DNA of 64,000 nucleotides from an uncultured Dehalococcoidia bacterium (lineage in GTDB: Bacteria; Chloroflexota; Dehalococcoidia; Lucifugimonadales; UBA1123). Position numbers and translations under genes: made by a program. Of this stretch, positions 43,383 through 51,700 are shown one piece after another; within the stretch, counting starts at the first letter, position 1; each line of letters starts with the position of its first letter. The notes below the pieces were generated by a model. It saw only the letters and a list, made by a program, of their open reading frames with translations, was not told the DNA's origin and searched no databases. The stretch lies in NCBI GenBank assembly GCA_951812505.1, contig CATOSI010000002.1, positions 930,001 through 994,000 on the forward strand, given 5' to 3'.

Positions 43383-43838
43383 TTACCTCCGCCCGCTGGC
43401 GCTTTCGATCACGTCTTCAAAATTTCTGGATATATCTATCGGCTCGAAGAAAATCAGTCTGTATCCGTCCGGGTCCAGGATAAAGATGTCTCTAGTGTTC
43501 CAGGGCCGATTGACCGGGCCTTCCTCTATTTCGACGCCGCTCTCTTCGAGTCTCGCAGCCATGTTGTCAACAGTCTCAGTTTCGACCAGGAAGGAAAGGG
43601 TTATTCCAGTGCCCTTCGAGTGCGTAGCATAAGCCGAGTTGGTTCCCGGCACAAGCAGCAAGTCCGCGTATTTCCGCCAGCGGAGATGCGCCAATCCTAC
43701 ATTACCACCCGGCCCGGGCATCGAGAAGACCAGCGAGAACCCCACCTTGTCCGTGTACCACGACGTGGACAGGTCAATGTCCCCGACTGAGAGAGTCGGG
43801 AACATAGGCATGGGGTAGAACTCGGTGTGGTGGGGCAT
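43383..43838 (-). CDS. VOC/glyoxalase family protein
   Basis: 151 residues in two beta-alpha-beta-beta-beta repeats: FPTLSVGDIDLSTSWYTDKV GFSLVF for the first, and ITLSFLVETETVDNMAARLE with IFILDPDGYRLIFFEP for the second. Probable metal ligands include the Glu of FFEP. VOC proteins include dioxygenases, isomerases and antibiotic-binding proteins; nothing here picks one. It ends 8 bases from the aminotransferase ORF limit and runs on the same strand, so the two may be co-expressed. Confidence 0.8.
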   Translation of the reverse strand: MPHHTEFYPMPMFPTLSVGDIDLSTSWYTDKVGFSLVFSMPGPGGNVGLAHLRWRKYADLLLVPGTNSAYATHSKGTGITLSFLVETETVDNMAARLEESGVEIEEGPVNRPWNTRDIFILDPDGYRLIFFEPIDISRNFEDVIESASGRR

Positions 43839-43864
43839 TAGAAGAGGTCTGCGTAGGCGGGCAA

Positions 43865-44298
43865 TCAGTTTACGGCATCAATCACGGTCAGAAACGGGAA
43901 TCGGCGAAAGTCAGAATCGCGAGAGCATATCCGGGATACGCCGTGCTCACGCATCAGAACCGCCGTATGCAGGTCATGGGATATACTCCCTCTGATGTCA
44001 GGCAATTCCTCTAATACCTCGGACAGCACAGCCCCGTGCCGCTGAGTCGGGTGTAACACTCCAAAATTAGGCGCGTCCAGTAAGTTTTCCAGAAATTGCC
44101 ATGCTTCTCGCATACTCCTAGGCGACCTCAGAACACCAAGATGTGTGACGACGCGCAAAATTCGTAGCAGACGCCCCACGTGAGAAAAGCAGGTTCTCGA
44201 ACACGGATTGTCACTTCTAGAAAGCTACGGCAGGGCAGGTAATATTCTGAATCTTCGTCAACCGCGTAAATCAGTACGTTAGTATCGAATACCAGCAT
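43865..44298 (-). pseudogene. VapC-type PIN toxin with one frameshift
   Basis: From ATG 44298 the frame reads MLVFDTNVLIYAVDEDSEYY, a typical PIN start with D5, and reaches WGVCYEF with the expected acidic E46. At about 44152 one T seems to be missing from a T-run. The second frame then continues LRVVTHLGVLRSPRS and keeps the two later acidic sites (SHDLHTAVL and SRDSDFRRF), ending at 43865. With the base restored the protein is about 145 residues and has all PIN acids. It overlaps the antitoxin gene by 20 bases. It is either a disarmed toxin or a sequencing indel. Confidence 0.78.
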
Positions 44299-44533
44299 CT
44301 TCGTCGAATATCCGGTAAAGCTCATCTCGGTTCGATATGTCAACCAGATGCCCGCCGCTTCGCCATTTAGGTAGAGGCCGCAGCGGGTCATTATCCGTAT
44401 GAGGCTTGCAGCACCCGTCGAGGATGTGTTTGAGTCCAGCCTCGACAAGGGCCGAGACGGACGTCCCGCGTAGAGCGGCTTCCTCGCGGAGTCTCTGCAT
44501 CAGCGTATCGTCAATTTCAAGTGTGGCTTTCAT
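44279..44533 (-). CDS. VapB-like ribbon-helix-helix antitoxin
   Basis: 84 residues. The N-terminal MKATLEIDDTLMQRLREEAA followed by RGTSVSALVEAGLKHIL is a classical ribbon-helix-helix DNA-binding domain. The C-terminal half (LPKWRSGGHLVDISNRDELYRIFDED) is the part that blocks the toxin active site. It is directly upstream of, and overlaps, the PIN gene that carries a frameshift. An antitoxin is expected to repress its own promoter. Confidence 0.82.
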   Translation of the reverse strand: MKATLEIDDTLMQRLREEAALRGTSVSALVEAGLKHILDGCCKPHTDNDPLRPLPKWRSGGHLVDISNRDELYRIFDEDAGIRY

Positions 44534-44593
44534 GGAAATGACCTTATCAACGGGTGGGACTGTACGTCAACGAATTCAGTTCGAGGGCTACAA

Positions 44594-45343
44594 CTACATA
44601 GCCGTATAGCCGCCGTCTATGACGAGCTCGCTTCCGGTCATGTACGACGCCTCGTCAGAGGCGAGGAACAGCACGCCCTTCGCCACGTCGTCCATATTGC
44701 CCAGCCGACCCATGGGTATCGCGTCCTGTCGCTGGGTCTTTGCCTCTTCATTGGGATAGACCAGGTCCAGCATCGGGGTCTGTATAGGGCCGGGGTGTAC
44801 CGAGTTGCAGCGGATGTCCTCCTTCGCGTACTGGATAGCTGTGCTCTTCGTGAGCAGCCTTACCGCTCCCTTGGACGCGTTGTATGATGTCGAAGCCATG
44901 CTTCCTATGAGTCCTGCCACGGACGATATATTGACTATCGAGCCGCCGCCCGCTTCGCGCATCGCCGGAATGGCAGTCTTCGTCCCGAGGAACACGCCTT
45001 TGCCGTTGATGTCCATCACCCTGTCCCAGTCTTCCTCGGTCTGCTCGTGAATGAAGGCGCGGTTGAATATGCCCGCGTTGTTCACCAGGATGTCCAGCTT
45101 GCCGAACCGTTCGACCGCTGTGTTCACAGCGTTCTGCCAGTCGGACTCGCTTGTGACGTCCAGTGAGACGAACACCGCTTCTCCCCCCGCCTCCGCTATC
45201 TCGGCCTCGACCTGCTGCCCTTCCTCTTCGAGAACGTCGCCCAGAACGACTTTCGCGCCTTCGGATGCGAACAACTTTACCTCAGCCGCTCCCATTCCCC
45301 TTGCGCCGCCGCTGATCAGGGCCACTTTTCCTTCGAGCCTCAT
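44594..45343 (-). CDS. Short-chain dehydrogenase/reductase
   Basis: Start ATG 45343, directly after GGAGG; the longer frame to 45394 lacks similarity. 249 residues of classical SDR. Coenzyme motif SGGARGMG (11-18), LVNNAG, the catalytic serine in NISSVAG and YNASKG (Tyr-x3-Lys). The final CNSVHPGPIQTPM and ASYMTGSELVIDGGY are typical of 3-oxoacyl or steroid/alcohol dehydrogenases. The substrate is unknown. A small membrane-protein gene lies upstream on the same strand, separated by a terminator-like hairpin. Confidence 0.9.
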   Translation of the reverse strand: MRLEGKVALISGGARGMGAAEVKLFASEGAKVVLGDVLEEEGQQVEAEIAEAGGEAVFVSLDVTSESDWQNAVNTAVERFGKLDILVNNAGIFNRAFIHEQTEEDWDRVMDINGKGVFLGTKTAIPAMREAGGGSIVNISSVAGLIGSMASTSYNASKGAVRLLTKSTAIQYAKEDIRCNSVHPGPIQTPMLDLVYPNEEAKTQRQDAIPMGRLGNMDDVAKGVLFLASDEASYMTGSELVIDGGYTAM

Positions 45344-45365
45344 AGTGAACCTCCATATTGGAATA

Positions 45366-45392
45366 CAAAACGACCGCGCCCGTAACGCGGTC
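45366..45392 (-). terminator. Probable intrinsic terminator between a small gene and the SDR gene
   Basis: On the - strand GACCGCG, loop TTACGGG, CGCGGTC is followed by GTTTTG. It lies 58 bases after the stop of the small membrane-protein gene and just upstream of the SDR ribosome site. Confidence 0.55.
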
Positions 45393-45450
45393 ATTTGAAG
45401 ATAATCGAATTTGGTCTTGCGGACTCGTCAGTCCTGCGGTGCGTAATCGC

Positions 45451-45618
45451 TTAGAGGCTGATGGAGCCGCTCCACTCCCACGGGTGTATTCCCTGGTTGC
45501 CGCAAAGAGGACAGACCGCCTTGCCTCCGCCTACCACGTACACGAACATGAAAGCAATGCCGGCGGCGGTGAGCTTGCCTGTGAGCGTATGCCTCAGAAG
45601 TTTCCGTATCTTCTCCAC
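45451..45618 (-). CDS. Small membrane protein with CxxC motif
   Basis: The start GTG 45618 lies five bases after AAGGAGG, a very strong ribosome site; an earlier GTG at 45633 is upstream of it. About 55 residues: a basic, amphipathic N-terminus (VEKIRKLLRHTLTGKL), one hydrophobic helix (TAAGIAFMFVYVVGGG) and a C-terminal KAVCPLCGNQGIHPWEW with a CxxC that could hold a metal. No family is recognised, but the strong translation start and a downstream terminator suggest a real gene. Confidence 0.6.
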   Translation of the reverse strand: MEKIRKLLRHTLTGKLTAAGIAFMFVYVVGGGKAVCPLCGNQGIHPWEWSGSISL

Positions 45619-45912
45619 ATCTTCCTCCTTCACACTATTGACCTACATTGATGCTAATTGACGAGCCTTTCACTGTCAATGCTTAAGTCCGTCGTCAGAC
45701 TACTTAGACCTGCTAAGATTGGACTCCGGTTGCTATAACTTCGGCGGCATCCGCCTGGTCTGTTTCAATTCATAGATAAGGGATCCCCCTGTTGGACCTG
45801 AGATGCTAACAGCCGTGATATGTGCAGCGTTTCATTATTTATACGGATTCAATATAGCGGCGGGATGTTGGAACATAGTACGGAACAGCATATTGGCGGG
45901 AATAGGGAGGCC

Positions 45913-47409
45913 ATGTTGGAGGGACGGCGAACAGTCCTCGTTACCGGGGCTACGGGGTATATTGGTGGTCGGCTCGTGCCTCGTATCGTCGAGGAGGGGT
46001 ACAGGGTGAGAGTCCTGGTGCGGAGTAAGATCAGGGTGCTGTCGCGTTCGTGGGCGGAGGATGTGGAGATTGTAGAGGGAGACGTTCAGGATAGAGGAAC
46101 GCTAGCCGAAGCGTTGTCGGGAGTGGACTACGCGTACTATCTGATTCACAGCATGGGGACCGGGCCACGATTCCACGAGTTGGACATCAGTATGGCGCGG
46201 GAGTTTGGGGAGGCATCCAGGAGAGCGGGGGTGAAGCGCATAGTTTACCTTGGCGGGCTTGGCGACCCCGAAGCAGACTTGTCGAAACATCTGCGATCCA
46301 GACAGGAAACCGGCCAGGCGCTCCGGGAAAGTGGAGTACCTGTCACTGAATTCCGCGCAGCCGTGATAGTGGGGTCGGGGAGCATATCATTCGAGATGGT
46401 CCGGTATCTTGTGGAGCGTCTTCCGGTCATGGTCTGTCCGAGGTGGATCTACTCCCGAATCCAGCCGATTGCCATAAGCGACCTGCTCGAGTACCTGGTG
46501 GCCGCACTGAATGTTCCCGAAAGCGCGGGAAAGACAGTAGAGATTGGTGGTAAGGATGTAACAACCTATAAAGGAATGATGCAGGGATACGCCGAGGCGC
46601 GAGGTCTCCGGCGAAGAATAATACCTGTCCCCGTACTCACGCCGCGTCTTTCGTCATATTGGGTTCATCTGGTTACTCCGATTCCCGTCGGGATAAGCGC
46701 GCCCCTGATTGACGGACTGCGCAACGATATCGTCGTTACCAACGGTCTGGCGCGGGAACTGTTTCCTGAAATCGAGCCGCGGGACTATGGGGCTGCTGCC
46801 GTTGGCGTTATAGATGACTTGGACGCAGGTCGGATAGAGACGGCGTGGAGCGACGCGCAGGGCACGTCGAATTCGAGTGAACGTCCGGTGCGGCTTGAGA
46901 CACAGGAAGGGATGATACTGGAGCTGCGGTGGCGCAAGGTAGCCGCACCGATCATGGCAGTGTATAAGGTCGTCTCAGGGATAGGAGGCGACAGGGGGTG
47001 GTACCATGCCAACTGGCTCTGGTGGCTGCGTGGGATGATAGACCGCGCGCTCGGGGGATCGGGTTTGCGCAGAGGCAGAAGACATCGCGACAATCTGCGT
47101 ATCGGGGATGCGCTGGATTTCTGGAGGGTGGAGGCACTGGAAGAAGGTCGGCTGTTGAGGTTAAGGGCCGAGATGAAACTGCCCGGCCAGGCGTGGCTTC
47201 AGTACAAAGTGTGGGAGGGGGATGATGGGGCGACCCACCTGGAACAGACAGCGGCTTTCATACCTAAAGGGCTGGCCGGACTGGCGTACTGGCACGCGCT
47301 GTATCCCCTGCACGGGTGGATATTCAGCGGGATGGTGAGAGAGATTGCCAAACGTTCTCTCGACGTTTCCGGAAATAACGATATCCGGCCGTCTGAGGAC
47401 ATGTCTTGA
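45913..47409 (+). CDS. Atypical SDR (NAD(P)H-binding) protein with C-terminal DUF2867
   Basis: Start ATG 45913 after GGGAGG; upstream in-frame codons lack similarity. 498 residues. The N-terminal Rossmann domain has TGATGYIGGRL (11-21), the complex-I NDUFA9-like/atypical SDR signature, with DYAYYLIHSMG and GVKRIVYLGGLGD. The C-terminal 150 residues match DUF2867 (ILELRWRKVAAPIM ... WWLRGMIDRALGG ... FWRVEALEEGRLLRLRAEMKLPGQAWL). Two-domain proteins like this are common and uncharacterised. They may modify quinones or lipids. The gene stands alone on the + strand. Confidence 0.88.
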   Translation: MLEGRRTVLVTGATGYIGGRLVPRIVEEGYRVRVLVRSKIRVLSRSWAEDVEIVEGDVQDRGTLAEALSGVDYAYYLIHSMGTGPRFHELDISMAREFGEASRRAGVKRIVYLGGLGDPEADLSKHLRSRQETGQALRESGVPVTEFRAAVIVGSGSISFEMVRYLVERLPVMVCPRWIYSRIQPIAISDLLEYLVAALNVPESAGKTVEIGGKDVTTYKGMMQGYAEARGLRRRIIPVPVLTPRLSSYWVHLVTPIPVGISAPLIDGLRNDIVVTNGLARELFPEIEPRDYGAAAVGVIDDLDAGRIETAWSDAQGTSNSSERPVRLETQEGMILELRWRKVAAPIMAVYKVVSGIGGDRGWYHANWLWWLRGMIDRALGGSGLRRGRRHRDNLRIGDALDFWRVEALEEGRLLRLRAEMKLPGQAWLQYKVWEGDDGATHLEQTAAFIPKGLAGLAYWHALYPLHGWIFSGMVREIAKRSLDVSGNNDIRPSEDMS

Positions 47410-47572
47410 CCGAGATGGTTTTCGGGCAACTCAGATTTGTATGTTGGATCGGAAGCGCGTGGCTCGCACTCGGCTTTCACCGGTTATAGGTACGCGGTGG
47501 GTAGGATATTTTCTGTATGATAGTTACCAGGTACAGGTATTGGATTGGTCTTTAATGACAAGGATGTAAGGA

Positions 47573-48269
47573 TTGCTTGATTTTGAAAGATTTCAATGGC
47601 TGAGTTTCGATTGCTACGGCACACTGGTTGACTGGGAAACTGGCATTTCTGACGCCGTCGCCGATTCTCTCGTCGCGCACGATATACAGATGTCCAGATC
47701 TGAGATACTCGCCCTCTTCGCGGAGGTCGAGCCGCAGATACAGCAGGGCGGGAGATACTTGGAGTACCGCCGCGTCCTGCGCCGCGTAGTGGCGATGATG
47801 GGAATCAAACTGGGCGTGCAGTTCTCCGAGTCGGAGATGAACTGCCTGGTCAATACCATCGGTTCGTGGCCGGTGTTTCATGATACAAGAGATGCGCTGC
47901 GATCCATGAAGAGCCGATACAATCTGGCCATAATATCCAACGTGGACGACGATCTGTTCGCGCCGACGGCGGACGCTCTGGAAGTGGAGATGGACGTGGT
48001 GGTCACCGCGCAGCAGTGCGGCAGCTACAAGCCCGACCACAGGAACTTCCGAACCGCCCTACCACCGCATGGGCATCGAAAAGGAGAGGTGGCTGCACAT
48101 AGGCGAGAGCCTGTATCACGACATTGCTCCCGCCAACGAACTTGGGATTGCGTCGGTCTGGGTCAATCGTGGGCACGGCAGTGAGGGCGGCGCGACACGC
48201 CCTACCGATGCCACGCCCGACTTGGTAGTCCACGACCTGGCGAGTCTGGTCCAGGAAATGGGTCCTTGA
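47573..48269 (+). pseudogene. HAD-family hydrolase (haloacid dehalogenase type II-like) with one frameshift
   Basis: From TTG 47573 the frame shows a HAD motif I SFDCYGTLVDWETG (nucleophile D13), a cap domain, motif II IISNVDDDLF and the lysine region GSYKPDHRNFRTAL. Close to 48060 the frame shifts, and the rest (MGIEKERWLHIGESLYHDI, ELGIASVWVNRGHGSEG with motif IV acids) continues in another frame to 48269. One base change restores a protein of normal length of about 232 residues. These enzymes remove halogen or phosphate from small acids. It is followed by a redoxin gene on the same strand. Confidence 0.78.
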
Positions 48270-48318
48270 GTAGCGACGCGCGGGGAATTCAGTTCTAGTC
48301 CGCAACGTGAGGTCTTTA

Positions 48319-48887
48319 TTGATTAAGTACATCGTACTGATTGCCCTGGCCATCGGGGTGCTGCTGACCGTGCTTGTGGTCGTCGTCGGAACCTGATCAG
48401 ACGGCTCAGTCAGCTTCCGCTTCAGAAGCATCCTCGGAAATTAGGATCGGAAATGAAATTGGGAACAGGCTTCCGAACTTCGAGATTACTCTCACCAGCA
48501 ATGGAAAGAAGCTCACGTCAACCAGCCTGTTGAAAGTGGACGGCCCGCCTTTCTGTTCTTCTTCGCCACAACCTGAACGGTCTGCCGCTCCGAGTTGCGG
48601 AGCCTGGTAGATGTCTGGCGGAGTACGCGGAGGATGTGGACTTCTACGCCGTGAACATAGACCCGTCCGACAGCTTCGACAAACTTGAGGACTTCAAGCG
48701 CGACCAGGGATACCCGTGGCCCTTGACACACTCCGACCGGGACACGCTGCTGCGCCTGAAACGTGATTCGACAGTCACGAAGATCGCCTTCGACTCAGAA
48801 GGTGTAATCGTCTATCGCGAAAGAATGGGCGGCGGTGACGCCGAGACGTGGCGGGAACTATTCCAAGAACTGTCGGGGACCGGCTAG
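48319..48887 (+). pseudogene. Membrane-anchored redoxin with in-frame TGA at UxxC (candidate selenoprotein), frameshifted
   Basis: TTG 48319 after GAGG begins a single transmembrane helix (LIKYIVLIALAIGVLLTVLV). Joining frames gives a redoxin/TlpA-like domain: NRLPNFEITLTSNGKK, PAFLFFFATT, then TGA (48574-48576), TVCRSELRSLVDVW, and EYAEDVDFYAVNIDPSDSFD to LFQELSGTG at 48887. TGA falls where the family has the first Cys of CxxC, so the motif would be U-T-V-C. A SECIS-like hairpin follows. Three single-base indels are needed (about 48394, 48541 and 48617). If real, it is an extracytoplasmic thiol/selenol oxidoreductase. As read it is broken. Confidence 0.65.
48583..48609 (+). promoter_or_regulatory. 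Candidate bacterial SECIS hairpin in the redoxin gene
   Basis: GCTCCG (48587-48592) pairs with CGGAGC (48598-48603), and TGCC with GGTA across a two-base bulge. The five-base apical loop is AGTTG, with G at position 2. The loop begins exactly 16 bases after the TGA. These values fit the described bacterial SECIS rules (small loop, G in the first two positions, 16-37 bases from UGA). Confidence 0.5.
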
Positions 48888-48932
48888 TACCATTTCCACA
48901 TGTTTCTGATGTATAGCAACCAGCCTCCACCC

Positions 48933-48960
48933 CGTCATTCCCGCGAAGGCGGGAATGACG
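48933..48960. repeat. Dispersed repeat family A, perfect palindromic copy
   Basis: CGTCATTCCCGC (48933-48944), loop GAAG, GCGGGAATGACG (48949-48960): a perfect 12-bp stem. It is the only fully symmetric copy in the window and lies in the 100-base gap between the convergent redoxin and UGSC genes, where it may also serve as a transcript end. Confidence 0.7.
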
Positions 48961-48984
48961 GATAGTTGTAGGGGTATGGCATAT

Positions 48985-49548
48985 TCATATGGATGTAGTA
49001 TTAGCTGCCCAGGAGGATTGCCTCCATCTCGGGAGCATATCCTCAGCGCGGGCGCGAAGCTGCTCCCGGGTGAGTTCGGCAATCGGATGCTCGGTCAGAA
49101 CGATGGGATACATGGGTGCCCCCCACATCTGAGCCATGGAGCGGGCGGTTATCTCGAATATGTCGGTGCAGATAGTAACCGATGGGATGCCGGCCCTTCT
49201 CTGCGTGAATTCCGTCGTGCACACTGCACGCGCTGCAGGACCCTCAACTGCCGATTGCGACTACTATGTAATCGCAATCCTTGGTCATCTCCTGAAGGAC
49301 CTCCGGGTCCACCGGCTTCGACGCGGACGGCTTGCGATGTAGTTAACCGAAGCGACGCCGTAGCGCTCCTTGAGGACATCGGCTATCTCTTCCAGAAGTA
49401 CCTGGGCCCCATCCTTGGCGTCGTCTATAAGGCCAACCCTCTTGTTATCCAAAGAGTCAGCCTTGGGGCTGACCACGAACCCGGGGATGATCGGCTCGGT
49501 TACGGGATCAACCAGTATATGTTTGGCGCGTACCGCTGTCTGTACCAT
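48985..49548 (-). pseudogene. UGSC-family protein with TGA at the selenocysteine position (candidate selenoprotein), frameshifted
   Basis: ATG 49548 follows GGAGG. Frame 1 gives MVQTAVRAKHILVDPVTEPI ... KERYGVASVNYI; after one missing base near 49332 it continues KPSASKPVDPEVLQEM ... VVAIGS, TGA (49244-49246), GSCSACSVHDGIHAEK. After one extra base it goes on with AGIPSVTICTDIFEITARSM and IVLTEHPIAELTREQLRARA. S-[TGA]-G-S-C is the defining motif of the UGSC selenoprotein family. A last indel near the end would place the stop at 49001; the frame as read ends at 48985. A SECIS-like hairpin follows the TGA. The reaction is unknown. Confidence 0.75.
49216..49230 (-). promoter_or_regulatory. Candidate bacterial SECIS hairpin in the UGSC gene
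   Basis: On the - strand CGTGCA, loop GTG, TGCACG is a perfect six-pair stem. The loop starts with G and lies 19 bases after the TGA at 49246-49244. Size, first loop base and distance agree with bacterial SECIS rules. An alternative five-pair hairpin (CTGCA/TGCAG) would be only 10 bases away and too close. Confidence 0.5.
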
Positions 49549-49665
49549 CTTCACGTTCCTCCCGATAGTCGAATCCGCCCTATTATACAGCGTCGTATGA
49601 GTTCGTGCCTGCACGCGACGAAAACCTTTGACTATCGGCTTTGAGTGTCAATAGAATCAACCGAC

Positions 49666-50954
49666 ATGAACGAAATAAGCGACGCCACCCAGATCTTTCA
49701 GAAGACCACGTTAGATAACGCCTCCGAGTAGTTTCGTGCGACATGCCGCACACTCGGTCTGTTGCTATCTCCGTTTTCGTGAAGGTAGGCTCACGCTACG
49801 AAGCCGACCCCGAAGCGGGACTGTCCCATTTCAATAGACACATGGTGTTCAAGTGCACGGAGCGCAGACCCGATCCCGTGGATATAAGCTCCGCCATCGA
49901 GGGGACGGGTGGGGTAATGAACGCGGGGCACTGAGCAGGAATTGACTGTGTATTGGTGCAAGGTCGCCCAGCCATTCTTTGCCGAGTCCCTTGACTTGCT
50001 GTTCGATATGCTTCGCAACTCTCTGTACAAGCCGATGATGTGGAGAAGGAGCGGCGGGTCATACAGGAAGAGCTCGCAATGATAAACGACTATCCCACCG
50101 CGCGTGTGGACTCGCTGATAGATGAGATGCTATGGCCGGATCATCCGCTGGGCCGGGACATAGGGGGCACGAAGGAGTCGGTTGACGGCATCACCCGGGA
50201 GATGCTGCTCGACCATGTGGCCGAGTACTACACTCCGAAGAACGTCGTGGTCAGCGTGGCCGGGAATGTGCCGCACTCGGAGGTCGTGGCGCAGGTGGCG
50301 GAGCTATCGCGTGACTGGGCGAGCGCCGCGTGCGATGAACCGTCTCCGGTCACACATGTTCAGGATGAACCGCAAATCAAGCTGGAGTACCGGCGTACCG
50401 AGCAGGTTCATGTGTCCATCGCTCTGCCCGGACTTCCGCTGAACCACCCGGACAGGTACTCTCTCGATCTTCTGAGCGTGATTCTGGGCGAGGGGATGAG
50501 CAGCAGGCTATTCGTCGAACTGCGGGAGAAGCGCGGTCTTGCCTATGACGTTCATAGCGGAGTGGCGCACTTCAAGGATACGGGCGCATTCGTCATATCG
50601 GCAGGGGTGGAGCCGAAGAGTGTGTATGAGGCGGTGCCCACTATCCTCGAGCAGGTGGCGGATGTGCGAGACTGTCTGCCTGAGGACGAGATGGACAGGG
50701 CGAAGCGGCTGGTTGCCGGTCGGATGATGCTGAGGATGGAGGATACGCGGTCGGTATCGGCGTGGATGGGTAGCCAGGAACTTCTTATGGGGACGATAGT
50801 GGGTGTCGACGAGGTGGTGGAGAGCGTGAATTCGATAAGCCTGTCAGACATCCGGCGGGTGGCGTCTGAACATCTCGTGACGGACCGACTCAACATGGCG
50901 GTGGTGGGACCGTGCCGGGGTCGGAAGCGGCTGTCGGGGTTGCTGAGGCTGTAG
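49666..50954 (+). pseudogene. M16 family zinc peptidase broken by single-base indels
   Basis: ATG 49666 begins MNEISDATQIFQKTTLDN. Joining frames gives GLRVV, DMPHTRSVAISVFVKVGSRY, then the active site as HFNRHMVF in place of HFIEHM. That change is explained by one extra A and one missing G four codons apart. EQELTVYWCKVAQPFFAESL follows in another frame, then an intact frame from about 50040 (VEKERRVIQEELAMINDYPT) through the second domain (PGLPLNHPDRYSLDLL, LREKRGLAYDVHS) to 50954. Near-equal gain and loss of bases restores a normal length of about 430. Mitochondrial-type processing peptidase relatives clip peptides. The gene is non-functional as read. Confidence 0.82.
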
Positions 50955-50970
50955 GTCTGGAGCAGTGGGA

Positions 50971-51369
50971 TCAGTCCCCCCAGTCCTCGATCTGGAGCCC
51001 AACGACCCGTGAGAACTCGCCGACGTTGTGTGTGACGAGTATAAGACCATTCGCTTTGGCTATGGATGCGATGAGTAGATCGTTGGGTCCGATTAGCATA
51101 CCCTGCCTCGATAGTTCGGCCTTTATGATGCCATACTCCTCGGCGCAACGATCATCAAAGCTGACTGACATCAAGGGAGCAAAGAATCTTTGCAGCCTTC
51201 TCGTATTCTCCGCAGCCCTTTGGCTTCGCCAGGCGCCATAGAGCAGTTCGGCCTTTACCACAGAACACAGTCGTATCTCTGAGGGATTATGGAGGACGAG
51301 CCTGAGAGCGGATGGCGATGACCTGTCGTTCAGTATGTTTATGCAGGTGTCAGTATCCAGCAGGTACAT
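50971..51369 (-). CDS. vapC: VapC-type PIN-domain toxin
   Basis: 132 residues with intact PIN acids: D5 (MYLLDTDTCI), E41 (KAELLYGAWRS) and D97 (GPNDLLIA). LVTHNVGEFSRVVGLQIEDW is the usual C-terminus. VapC toxins cut specific RNAs, often tRNA, using Mg. The ATG directly abuts the stop codon of the antitoxin gene. The M16 gene converges 16 bases away. This is the intact counterpart of the frameshifted VapC at 43865. Confidence 0.9.
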   Translation of the reverse strand: MYLLDTDTCINILNDRSSPSALRLVLHNPSEIRLCSVVKAELLYGAWRSQRAAENTRRLQRFFAPLMSVSFDDRCAEEYGIIKAELSRQGMLIGPNDLLIASIAKANGLILVTHNVGEFSRVVGLQIEDWGD

Positions 51370-51603
51370 CTACATCTGTTCCCGCACTTCGTATTCGCCC
51401 TGCGGGGGACGTTCCAATGGTGGGCCCTGCCATGAGCCTACTACTTTGTCGAAGAAGTCGGGAGGCCATCCATCTCCCACTTCTCTGGCGACAATTTGGG
51501 CAAGGTATTTGGAAACGGTCATGTTCGAGTGAAGCGCCCGGGATCTAACTTTTTCAGCGATGTCCTCGGAGACTGAGAAATGCAATTGTGGCACGAGCGA
51601 CAC
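51370..51603 (-). CDS. vapB: VapB-like antitoxin
   Basis: 77 residues from GTG 51603 after GAGG. LHFSVSEDIAEKVRSRALHS then MTVSKYLAQIVAREV is a ribbon-helix-helix domain; the C-terminal FFDKVVGSWQGPPLERP is the likely toxin-binding part, rich in Trp and Pro. It is immediately upstream of vapC with no gap. A second GTG at 51594 is possible. Self-repression by the pair is expected from the family. Confidence 0.8.
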   Translation of the reverse strand: MSLVPQLHFSVSEDIAEKVRSRALHSNMTVSKYLAQIVAREVGDGWPPDFFDKVVGSWQGPPLERPPQGEYEVREQM

Positions 51604-51700
51604 ACCTCAATAAATATGGCAAATGTAAATACCATAAATATCTGACCGTGGCACGTTTGTCAAATCTGTTTTGTATGAGTGCCCTTACCTGGTTCAGACT

